Assembly: GCA_963804865.1 (NCBI GenBank)
Contig: CAWDSH010000005.1
Span: 1-6,738, forward strand
Reading direction: 5' to 3'
Source of the DNA: CAVVEQ01 sp963804865
GTDB lineage: Bacteria > Chloroflexota > Anaerolineae > Anaerolineales > Anaerolineaceae
DNA length: 6,738 bases
Below, one piece after another: positions 1 to 5,406 of the stretch (position 1 is its first letter; each line of letters begins with the position of its first letter). The notes beneath the pieces were generated by a model. It was not told where the DNA came from. It did no database searches and worked only from the letters and a program-made list of their open reading frames with translations. Position numbers and translations under genes: made by a program.

Positions 1-86
1 GCACCCTGCTGACCAACAATATCTATTTTGGAAACGATGTCTCGGATGATGGTTACTTCAACCTACTGATCGAGAATGGGTCATAA
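1..86 (+). CDS. C-terminal end of an upstream beta-helix repeat protein (partial)
   Basis: Only the last 27 codons are present, read from position 3, with TAA at 84-86. The tail TNNIYFGNDVSDDGYFNLLI resembles the last residues of the main gene ending at 5173 (SNTYYYGNNVTDGGFTNLYI). Both have an Asn-rich beta-helix coil, a G-N-[DN]-V-[ST]-D step, then F-N-L or T-N-L and a short end. This marks it as a paralogue in tandem with the main gene, with a hairpin terminator 27 bases after its stop. Nothing can be said about its N-terminus or length. No membrane anchor or sorting motif follows the last coil. The homology call rests on about 25 residues by eye, but it is supported by position and by the similar terminator layout. 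Confidence 0.75.
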   Translation, partial: TLLTNNIYFGNDVSDDGYFNLLIENGS

Positions 87-112
87 ATATTAAGAAATCA
101 ATATGATCTCAT

Positions 113-145
113 CTGCAGGGTCCCGAGCGGACCCTGCAGGGTTTT
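113..145 (+). terminator. Rho-independent terminator of the upstream paralogue
   Basis: A perfect 11-bp stem (113-123 with 129-139, arms ctgcagggtcc and ggaccctgcag) closes a 5-base loop. It is followed by GG and four T (142-145). It lies 27 bases after the TAA at 84-86 and is oriented to stop + strand transcription. The T-tract is short, but the stem is long and GC-rich. Stem length matches the two hairpins downstream of the main gene, though the sequence differs. Confidence 0.8.
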
Positions 146-150
146 AAAGA

Positions 151-227
151 AAGCCCCACCCCTCCTGCCTTTCAGGCATCCTCCCCAAATGCTTCGCATT
201 TAGGGAGAGGCGACCTCGATGGGTTTT
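151..227. repeat. Pair of small intergenic hairpins with TTC loops
   Basis: Two hairpins stand close together. The first is tgcct-ttc-aggca (166-178). The second is ctccc-c-aaatgc-ttc-gcattt-a-gggag (181-207), a 12-position stem with one C/A mismatch and a 3-base loop. Pyrimidine-rich flanks precede them and a run of five T follows at 223-227. The make-up (cctcc/gggag arms around an A/T-rich core) resembles dispersed intergenic repeats of environmental Chloroflexota genomes. That likeness is from memory. There is no open frame with coding character here. Confidence 0.45.
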
Positions 228-278
228 TGAATATGCGACCCGCCCTACAGGAATGTTCATCATTGGGAGAGACTCTGA

Positions 279-334
279 GTGAGATTGCCACGTCAGCGTT
301 CGGAATATCACCGAACGCTTCCTCGCAATGACAA
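279..334. repeat. Palindromic intergenic repeat, copy 1
   Basis: This is a nested inverted repeat. The outer arms ATTGC (284-288) and GCAAT (325-329) enclose a perfect 9-bp inner stem, agcgttcgg (295-303) with ccgaacgct (311-319). The first 20 bases (279-298) and the last 13 (322-334) are identical to copy 2 at 5272-5328, in the same orientation. The ends (gattgccacg and cgcaatgaca) match the style of a short palindromic repeat known from several unrelated bacterial groups, usually written on the other strand as cattgcgag...cgtggcaatc. That match is recalled, not searched. It is non-coding and lies between terminator and promoter. Confidence 0.75.
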
Positions 335-373
335 GAGGGGGAATTCCTTACAATTACCCTACGGTTGGCTTAA

Positions 374-444
374 GGAACCGCGCTTCACTTGATTTTTCCT
401 GCCAGCACCCTATAATAGAAGGTAACCCGCGCGGGGAACCGCGC
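374..444 (+). repeat. 10-bp direct repeat flanking the promoter
   Basis: The sequence ggaaccgcgc occurs at 374-383 and again at 435-444, 61 bases apart. One copy is just upstream of the -35 box and one is just past the expected transcription start. The second copy overlaps the palindrome cccgcgcggg (426-435) by one base. The placement could suit a regulator's paired operators, but a 10-mer repeated once in GC-rich DNA may be chance. Confidence 0.3.
389..416 (+). promoter_or_regulatory. Sigma70-type promoter of the main beta-helix gene
   Basis: A perfect -10 box TATAAT (411-416) lies 16 bases downstream of TTGATT (389-394), which matches the -35 consensus at TTGA. Transcription would begin near 422-424, leaving a leader of about 87 bases before the ATG at 510. 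The leader carries the palindrome cccgcgcggg at 426-435. This is the only good promoter-like pair I see before the main gene, and no upstream gene could read through the terminator at 113-145 to supply transcription. Confidence 0.7.
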
Positions 445-497
445 CGAGGGTGGATGCTATTTTGAAATCATCTTTTTACACACCGAAATCCCATTCC

Positions 498-503
498 GGA
501 GGA
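498..503 (+). promoter_or_regulatory. Shine-Dalgarno site fixing the start at 510
   Basis: GGAGGA lies 6 bases before ATG at 510-512. The same frame is open from a GTG at 450, but that start has no such site and would put 20 residues in front of a clean signal peptide. The ATG at 510 is therefore the real start. Confidence 0.85.
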
Positions 504-509
504 ACACCC

Positions 510-635
510 ATGAAATCACGCAACGCATTCCTGATGACCGCCTGCCTGCTGGCACTGCTCGCGCTGGCGGTTTTTGCCGCGCCGGCGCTGGCGCAGGACG
601 AGACGCCCTCGGCCCGGCGAAACTTCCGGGACTGA
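510..635 (+). CDS. Segment 1: signal peptide of the beta-helix protein
   Basis: This frame gives a classical Sec signal peptide. It has a basic start (MKSRN), a hydrophobic core rich in Leu and Ala (residues 7-22), and a signal peptidase I site A-P-A-L-A before Q29, giving cleavage after residue 28 (position 593). The mature protein would begin QDETPSA. After that the frame reads R-R-N-F-R-D and stops at TGA 633-635, unlike the acidic linker expected. Removing one C from the CCC at 613-615 gives ...DETPSAGETSGTETEPT..., which joins smoothly to the next frame. The short product as written is therefore unlikely to be real. The Ala at -1 and absence of a lipobox argue against a lipoprotein: a Cys is at residue 12 but sits inside the core. 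Confidence 0.8.
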   Translation: MKSRNAFLMTACLLALLALAVFAAPALAQDETPSARRNFRD

Positions 636-1230
636 AACAGAGCCAACACCTGAAGCAGAGGTACTGCCAACTGAAGAGGTCCCACCGGTTGAAGAAGCAC
701 CTAGCGAGGAGCTCGCTCCCGAGGAAGCGCCAAGTGAAACACCGGCTGAAACGCTGGCGGAGGAGGGGCTGACCCTGGTGGATGAAACGGGCGAGCCGCT
801 GGTGATGGCTGCTGAGGAAACGGCTGAAGCGCTGGCTGCCGGTGACGTGTGGTTCATGGTCGGGACGACGACCTACACCTTCACCATGGACGACTGCGAT
901 CCAGGACCACTTGTTAATGACTGCAATGAGCCCATACAGTGGGCGATCGATTATATTGAAGCGAATGCTACGATCCCCACGGACGGGTTGATCCATATGG
1001 ATGGAACCGCCACATTTCTCGATCAAGGTGTGGTCTTTGATGGCATTTATGCCAACGTGAACAAGCTCAAGGGGCTGGTGGGGACGATCAATCCCAACAC
1101 GCTGCAACCAAACGTGACCCTGACCGGAAGCAGCAACATCGAAGTGACCGAAATGATCAGCGGTTTGGGCTTCCTGCTGAGTGGATTTCAACATCGACTC
1201 CACCGGTGGCGATGCGATCTACATTCATGA
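616..1230 (+). CDS. Segment 2: acidic Pro/Glu linker and N-terminal cap
   Basis: This frame is open from about 574, but its coding part starts near 616 after the first shift and ends near 1187. No start codon here looks genuine. About 50 residues are dominated by Glu, Pro, Thr and Ala (for example P-T-E-E-V-P-P-V-E-E-A-P), a flexible negatively charged spacer after the signal peptide. The region from G-D-V-W-F-M-V onward has a Cys pair (C-D-P-G-P-L-V-N-D-C), then an I-Q-W-A-I-D-Y-I helix-like stretch and T-D-G-L-I-H-M-D-G-T. That layout resembles the amphipathic cap that often opens a right-handed beta-helix. After 1187 the frame turns to R-L-H-R-W-R-C and stops at 1230, while the real frame moves on with F-N-I-D-S-T-G-G-D-A. 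Confidence 0.7.
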   Translation, partial: GETSGTETEPTPEAEVLPTEEVPPVEEAPSEELAPEEAPSETPAETLAEEGLTLVDETGEPLVMAAEETAEALAAGDVWFMVGTTTYTFTMDDCDPGPLVNDCNEPIQWAIDYIEANATIPTDGLIHMDGTATFLDQGVVFDGIYANVNKLKGLVGTINPNTLQPNVTLTGSSNIEVTEMISGLGFLLSGFQHRLHRWRCDLHS

Positions 1231-3682
1231 CAGCAGCGGACCGCTGCGGCTGATCGACCTGGATATCACAGGGGCAACAAATACTGCGCTTTATATCGAG
1301 AAACATGACGGTACGATCGAGATGAACCGGGTGAATGTTCATGATAATGGGCAGACAGGTGCACAAATCATGAATTATGAATTATCAGATGACTCTTATA
1401 ACACAGGCGCGATCACGATCAGCAACAGCAGCTTCGATCGAAACGCTGGGGTGACCCAATACGGCGGGCTGGCGATCACCACCGGCGGTTCGGTCACGCT
1501 GCAGGGCATCACGGTCAGTGACAACCTCTACGGGTTGCATGTCATCCAAGCCAGCAAAGTGACGATCAAGAACAGCGTTATCAATGGGAATACCACTGCC
1601 GGGATTGCCGGCTTGTGGCTGGCGGGGCAGACGGATGACCCACTCGGGGGGGATATATTGCTGGATAACGTGGTGGTGAACGACAACCCCTATGGCGTCA
1701 GCATTCACACCTATGGAAATATCACCGCCAACAAGGTGGTGGCAACCGGGAATACCGGTTTCGGCGGATCATTCAATACCTGCGGTTCGAGCACCAGTGA
1801 TTGCTACCCGTATTACTACGGCAAGGTGACGATCAACAACAGCACGTTCGATGACAACGGTGGTCCCGAGATGCTGCGCATCTGGTCGCGCGGAGCGGTG
1901 GCACTGACCAACGTCTCGGCGAGCGGCAATGCCACCGGCGCAGGCGCGCTGGTGCACACGCAGCACTCGCGGCTGGTCACCCCGGTGACGATCACCGGCG
2001 GGACGTTCAACGACAACGCCACCTACGGGCTGGAAGTGCTCTCGAAAGGCACGATCACGCTCAGCAAGGTGAAGGCCAGCGGCAACCTGGGTGGCTACGG
2101 CGCCAATCTGAATAACCTTGAAGGTACAGCGGGTGTGGTCGTCAAGGGCACGCTGGCGGGGGATAACGCCTTCGATGATAACGGATCTTACGGTCTGGAT
2201 ATCCAGTCGAATGGCGCGATCGCACTTGGCTATTTCACCAGCATCGGGAATAATGGCCTGGGAGTGAACCTGGCGAACACCGGGGGAACGGGCGGGGTGA
2301 CGATCAGCAATGGCATCATTTACGACAACCACGGCATCGGGCTGTCGGTCAACAGCAAGGGCGCGATCACCCTGAAAAACGTCATGTCCAATGAAAACTA
2401 CGGCATGGGGGCGGAACTGCATAACGAAACCGCCACTGGAACCCCGGGGGTATCGATCACCGGCAGCGATTTCAACACCAACCAGGGCACCGGGCTGTAC
2501 GTGCGCTCGAAGGGCTTGATCACGCTCAAGACCACCCAGGCTTATGAAAATTCCGTCAGGAATATGGCTTTCCCGACGGGAGTCTACAGCGTGCATGACG
2601 TGCTGGGACCGGGAGGCGGCTCCGATCTCTGGACGGTGGAGGTGGACGCCGGCATGGTTGGAATTCAGTACAACGTCCTGCTGAGCTCGACCACGGACTG
2701 CTCGTTCAGTTACAGCGGACCGGGAACAGGCGATTCCGCAGATTGTACTTACATGGGCGGATACTACGAGGCACATATCTTCCCAGTAGTATTCGACGCA
2801 GAAGGCACCTGGACCTTCACCTTGAGTTCGGTCAACGCTGACGACATTGGCCAGACCAGTTATACCTTTTCGACCGACGTATATGGCGAACTGACCGGCG
2901 ACCTCTGGTACGATTACAGCGGCGCCGACCTGGATAACACTGCCGGCACAACAGCGGGCGTGTCAGTCACTGGCGCGGCCTTTCCCAAATACGACTGGGG
3001 CGAAGATATTCCCATCCGGGATTTCACCGCCAACAGCGGCATCGGGCTGAAGATCAACTCCAAAGGCACCATCACGGTGAACAACGTTTTGGCTTATAAG
3101 AACGGCGCGAAAGGCGCGGCGCTGGATAACACCTTTGCGGGAGTGCCGGCCACCCCCGCGGTGAATTTATCAGCAGGGCGGTTTGTTTATAACGGTGATA
3201 CCGGGCTTGAAGTTCATACCAAGGGCGGGATCACGGCGAAGAACATCGGCGCGTACGAGAACCTGGCGCTGTTTGAAAATGCGGAAGGTTACGGCACCAA
3301 GCTGGTGACCACGACTGCCGGGAAGGTGGTGAGCGTGATCAACAACAACTCCACCGCGGATAATTACATCCCCGGCTTTGAGAACAATGCCGCCGGCGGG
3401 CTGGATATCAGCTCGCTGGGAGCGGTGACGCTGACCAACGTGCGGGCATTCGATAACGAGAACGGGCACGGGATCGCGGTCAACAGTGCGGGAGGAACAG
3501 GGAATATCACGCTCAACAACGTCAGCGCTACATACAATACCAACGGGCACGGCGTGCTGATCAACAATACGACCGGCTCCGGGAACGTGACCATCAACAC
3601 CGGCTATGCATCGGATAATACCCTGGATGGCTTCCATATCGAGGCTAGAGGCGCGATCCTCCTGAACAAAGTATATGCGTGA
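1181..3682 (+). CDS. Segment 3: main beta-helix domain with an inserted domain
   Basis: This is the longest unbroken piece, 833 codons. The GTG at 1181 is only the first start-like codon after a TGA. The true reading enters here from segment 2 when one T of 1186-1188 is dropped (S-G-F-N-I-D-S-T-G-G-D). The segment holds about twelve repeat units. Well-kept examples end their first coil in L-S-V-N-S-K-G-A-I-T-L, L-Y-V-R-S-K-G-L-I-T-L or L-K-I-N-S-K-G-T-I-T-V, and their second in G-A-E-L-H-N or G-A-A-L-D-N. Residues 459-580 are a non-repeat insert, listed separately. A Cys pair (T-C-G-S-S-T-S-D-C) lies near 1780-1805. It ends K-V-Y-A-stop at 3680-3682, and the next frame continues the same coil as E-Y-N-G-G-T-G-A-Y-L-H-N. 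Confidence 0.85.
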   Translation: MDFNIDSTGGDAIYIHDSSGPLRLIDLDITGATNTALYIEKHDGTIEMNRVNVHDNGQTGAQIMNYELSDDSYNTGAITISNSSFDRNAGVTQYGGLAITTGGSVTLQGITVSDNLYGLHVIQASKVTIKNSVINGNTTAGIAGLWLAGQTDDPLGGDILLDNVVVNDNPYGVSIHTYGNITANKVVATGNTGFGGSFNTCGSSTSDCYPYYYGKVTINNSTFDDNGGPEMLRIWSRGAVALTNVSASGNATGAGALVHTQHSRLVTPVTITGGTFNDNATYGLEVLSKGTITLSKVKASGNLGGYGANLNNLEGTAGVVVKGTLAGDNAFDDNGSYGLDIQSNGAIALGYFTSIGNNGLGVNLANTGGTGGVTISNGIIYDNHGIGLSVNSKGAITLKNVMSNENYGMGAELHNETATGTPGVSITGSDFNTNQGTGLYVRSKGLITLKTTQAYENSVRNMAFPTGVYSVHDVLGPGGGSDLWTVEVDAGMVGIQYNVLLSSTTDCSFSYSGPGTGDSADCTYMGGYYEAHIFPVVFDAEGTWTFTLSSVNADDIGQTSYTFSTDVYGELTGDLWYDYSGADLDNTAGTTAGVSVTGAAFPKYDWGEDIPIRDFTANSGIGLKINSKGTITVNNVLAYKNGAKGAALDNTFAGVPATPAVNLSAGRFVYNGDTGLEVHTKGGITAKNIGAYENLALFENAEGYGTKLVTTTAGKVVSVINNNSTADNYIPGFENNAAGGLDISSLGAVTLTNVRAFDNENGHGIAVNSAGGTGNITLNNVSATYNTNGHGVLINNTTGSGNVTINTGYASDNTLDGFHIEARGAILLNKVYA
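2555..2920 (+). other. 122-residue non-repeat domain inserted in one beta-helix coil
   Basis: The repeat pattern stops after T-Q-A-Y-E-N-S and resumes with G-A-D-L-D-N-T-A-G-T, which together make one normal coil. The 122 residues between (459-580 of the segment from 1181) contain no G-L-x-V-x-S-K-G pattern. They are rich in alternating hydrophobic and aromatic strands (for example L-W-T-V-E-V-D-A-G, A-H-I-F-P-V-V-F and W-T-F-T-L-S-S-V). A Cys pair, C-x14-C, encloses a Gly/Ser/Asp-rich loop. This looks like a beta-sandwich (Ig- or CBM-like) domain presented on a helix loop. I do not recognise the family. The reading frame is intact on both sides. Confidence 0.6.
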
Positions 3683-3728
3683 ATACAACGGCGGCACAGG
3701 CGCGTACCTGCACAATGATACGACTTGA

Positions 3729-4064
3729 TCGGCGCGCCAGCCGGTGACCATCACCAATACCCCGCTGGTGAGCAACATATACTACCAGGGCTTCAATGGG
3801 AACGATGAAGGCGGACTGGATATCATCGCGAGAGGACCGGTGACACTGACCAACGTGATCGCGAGCTGGAATACCGGCAGCGGGGCGATCATCGAAAACA
3901 ATGCCTTCAGCTCATACGACGTGAAGATCAACAGCAGTTATTTTGACGGCAACGAATTTGGTCCGGGTGGTTGTGATGGACTGCATGTCATTTCACTGGG
4001 AAACATCGTGCTCAACAAAGGCAGCGCGAGCGGGAACGAAGCGAATGGTTTGTGGCTTAGATAA
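3729..4064 (+). CDS. Segment 4: two repeat units after an in-frame TGA
   Basis: This frame already carries the coil from 3678 (E-Y-N-G-G-T-G-A-Y-L-H-N-D-T-T), then meets TGA at 3726-3728 and continues as S-A-R-Q-P-V-T-I-T-N-T. The first possible start after the stop is GTG at 3744, with no Shine-Dalgarno site. It encodes two standard units: G-G-L-D-I-I-A-R-G-P-V-T-L-T-N-V, then D-G-L-H-V-I-S-L-G-N-I-V-L-N-K. It ends A-N-G-L-W-L-R-stop at 4062-4064. With one base removed from 4056-4060, the coil would instead read W-L-D-N-A-P-A-G-S. That short bridge in a third frame (4060-4082) leads to segment 5. Confidence 0.75.
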   Translation, partial: SARQPVTITNTPLVSNIYYQGFNGNDEGGLDIIARGPVTLTNVIASWNTGSGAIIENNAFSSYDVKINSSYFDGNEFGPGGCDGLHVISLGNIVLNKGSASGNEANGLWLR

Positions 4065-4084
4065 CGCACCGGCTGGAAGTTTCT

Positions 4085-5173
4085 CCGGTCAAGGCGGTCA
4101 CCATCACCGGTTTCACCCTGGATGGGAATACTACAGCAGGAATGAACGTGACCTCCAACGGCGTGGTGACGCTGACCAACGTGAGCGCGAGCAAAAACGG
4201 CACGCAGGGAGCGTATATATCCAACGGTGCCAGCGCGGTGAATATTAAATACAGCGGAACCGGGAGCAATCATTTCGATGGGAATGGCTCCACCGGGATC
4301 AGCCTCATTACAACCGGGGCAGTGACCTTCGGTAAAGTCTATGCCAGCGATAATAATGGCGATGGGGCAACGATCGATAATTCTGCTGGAACTGCCACCA
4401 ATGTGACCATCAACACGGGAACGTTCAGCAACAATGTTGGATTTGGCTTCGATGTTTACACCAACGGCGCTATCGCGGTGACGTCTGTTACAGCGAATGG
4501 CAACGGGTTTGGGGGTGTCCGTATCGTCAGCGCGAACAGCACTGCGCCAAAGGCAGTCACCGTTTATAAGAGCCAGTTCAACGAGAATGACGGCAGGGGA
4601 TTGGACGTCAACACTCACGGTACGATCACTTTGAATAACGTGACCGCTTCGGAGAATGATCTCTATGGAGCATACCTGCAGAACCAGGCGGGAACAGCAG
4701 GGGTGAATGTGCTGAGCACCTATGGCGCGAATAATTTCAATGGAAATATCTATCGCGGTCTATACATACTCTCAAAAGGTGCCATAGTATTGAATAGCGT
4801 AACTGCCAGCGATAACCAATCGTATGGTGTTTATATTGATAACTATCAATTAGGAGATGGTATTGGATCAGTTTCGCTAACAAAGGTGACAACCTGGAGC
4901 AACTATTATTACGGGATATATGTACTAACAAACGGTGCAACCATAATCAACACGGCTTCATCCGCTTTCAATGGTGTAGGAGGGGATTATTCCGGTATTC
5001 ACGTGGAAACCAATGGACATAATCTAGTGGTATCAAATTCTCTGGTAACCAGCAATCAGGCCTATGGTATTCGTGGGTTATTGGGTATTGGAGTTTTCAC
5101 CATCAGCAATACCTATTATTATGGGAACAACGTAACCGATGGAGGATTTACCAATTTATACATAACCCATTAA
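4085..5173 (+). CDS. Segment 5: last repeat units and C-terminal module
   Basis: The frame is coding from about 4085 (P-V-K-A-V-T-I-T-G-F-T-L). The first ATG, at 4142, lies inside a coil (A-G-M-N-V-T-S-N-G) and has no Shine-Dalgarno site, so it is not a real start. Six to seven repeat units follow, such as G-L-D-V-N-T-H-G-T-I-T-L-N-N-V and G-L-Y-I-L-S-K-G-A-I-V-L-N-S-V. The last 100 residues (4871-5170) form a C-terminal module also found in the minus-strand paralogue. It ends T-N-L-Y-I-T-H, with no hydrophobic anchor and no LPxTG-type motif. The final ~430 bases are clearly richer in A and T than the earlier repeats. Confidence 0.85.
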   Translation, partial: PVKAVTITGFTLDGNTTAGMNVTSNGVVTLTNVSASKNGTQGAYISNGASAVNIKYSGTGSNHFDGNGSTGISLITTGAVTFGKVYASDNNGDGATIDNSAGTATNVTINTGTFSNNVGFGFDVYTNGAIAVTSVTANGNGFGGVRIVSANSTAPKAVTVYKSQFNENDGRGLDVNTHGTITLNNVTASENDLYGAYLQNQAGTAGVNVLSTYGANNFNGNIYRGLYILSKGAIVLNSVTASDNQSYGVYIDNYQLGDGIGSVSLTKVTTWSNYYYGIYVLTNGATIINTASSAFNGVGGDYSGIHVETNGHNLVVSNSLVTSNQAYGIRGLLGIGVFTISNTYYYGNNVTDGGFTNLYITH

Positions 5174-5193
5174 CTGGCTGAAATAAGACAAAT

Positions 5194-5225
5194 CACCAGG
5201 CACCGCGAGGTGCCTGGTGGGGTTT
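5194..5225 (+). terminator. Hairpin terminator after the main gene
   Basis: A perfect 11-bp stem (5194-5204 with 5209-5219; arms caccaggcacc and ggtgcctggtg) closes a GCGA tetraloop. It is followed by GGG and only three T (5223-5225). It begins 21 bases after the TAA at 5171-5173. The T-tract is weak for a canonical terminator, but position and stem strength support the role. It is a near copy of the hairpin at 5344-5370. Confidence 0.7.
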
Positions 5226-5271
5226 AAAGGGGGAGCCCCTTCAAGAATTCATCATGGTTGATGACTACTGG

Positions 5272-5328
5272 GTGAGATTGCCACGTCAGCGCTCGGAAAA
5301 GCGCCGAGTGGTTCGCTCGCAATGACAA
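5272..5328. repeat. Palindromic intergenic repeat, copy 2
   Basis: This is the second copy of the element at 279-334. Outer arms are ATTGC (5277-5281) and GCAAT (5319-5323). The inner stem is cgctcgg (5290-5296) with ccgagtg (5304-5310), which needs one G-T pair. The first 20 and last 13 bases match copy 1 exactly and the middle has diverged. It sits between the two hairpins separating the convergent genes. Some similarity to copy 1 continues upstream (ttcatcat and gact), so the duplicated unit may be larger than the palindrome. Confidence 0.75.
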
Positions 5329-5336
5329 ACATGGGT

Positions 5337-5370
5337 AAAAAATCACCAGGCGCCGGGGAGGCGCCTGGTG
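5337..5370 (-). terminator. Rho-independent terminator of the minus-strand paralogue
   Basis: Read on the minus strand, a perfect 11-bp stem (5370-5360 with 5354-5344; arms caccaggcgcc and ggcgcctggtg) with a 5-base loop is followed by one A and a run of six T (complement of 5342-5337). It begins 36 bases after the TGA stop at 5407-5409. On the + strand the same hairpin is followed by GGG and TTT, so it may act in both directions and back up the hairpin at 5194-5219. Confidence 0.8.
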
Positions 5371-5406
5371 GGGTTTATCGTGTTTGTAATTTCTATCGTT
5401 ACATCA

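Larger units (their letters stand above)
510..5173 (+). pseudogene. Giant secreted right-handed beta-helix repeat protein, frame broken as written
   Basis: Read across its breaks, this is one gene of about 1550 codons. It has a signal peptide (1-28), a Pro/Glu linker, an N-terminal cap, then about 20 repeat units of the parallel beta-helix (PbH1/NosD-like) type, and ends TAA at 5171-5173. Each unit has two coils: V-T-I-x-G-x-x-F-x-x-N-x-x-x-G-L-x-V-x-S-K-G, then x-I-T-L-x-N-V-x-A-S-x-N-x-x-x-G-A-x-L-x-N. Breaks: an extra C in 613-615; an extra T in 1186-1188; a shift near 3677-3682; TGA at 3726-3728; an extra base in 4056-4060; an extra T in 4080-4082. The repeat consensus continues in a new frame after each. 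No catalytic pattern is visible. A secreted structural, adhesive or glycan-binding role is inferred from the fold. The breaks may be sequencing errors rather than decay, so 'pseudogene' describes only the sequence given. Confidence 0.8.

Noticed and set aside
87..509. Small RNA or tRNA gene in the first intergenic region
   Set aside because: The hairpins are accounted for by a terminator and repeat elements. I see no cloverleaf, no tRNA T-arm consensus and no separate promoter-terminator pair.
450..509. GTG at 450 as the start of the main gene
   Set aside because: It has no Shine-Dalgarno site and would add 20 polar residues before a standard signal peptide, whereas ATG 510 has GGAGGA at the right distance.
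457..1203. Minus-strand open frame of 248 codons, and a Ser-rich one at 516-857
   Set aside because: Both are antisense to the signal peptide, acidic linker and cap. The Ser-rich text is just the complement of Glu/Pro codons, and neither has a plausible start.
1769..2776. Long open frame on the minus strand opposite the beta-helix gene (335 codons)
   Set aside because: It is rich in Arg, His, Val and Asp with no domain pattern, has no Shine-Dalgarno site, and lies wholly opposite well-kept beta-helix repeats. The repetitive GC-rich codons create an open antisense frame.
3726..3728. Recoding of TGA as glycine (genetic code 25)
   Set aside because: One TGA at a Gly position is not enough. Other TGA codons do not fall at Gly positions in the correct frame, the minus-strand gene appears to end in TGA, and the GC content is unlike the lineages known to use that code.
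600..4090. Programmed frameshifting or phase variation through homopolymer tracts
   Set aside because: The runs are only three bases long, there is no slippery heptamer with a downstream structure at the sites, and five or more sites in one gene would give almost no product.
1181..5173. DNA-level tandem repeats or a CRISPR array
   Set aside because: The periodicity is in the protein. Codons between units have diverged too far for DNA repeats, and there are no short identical repeats with even spacers.
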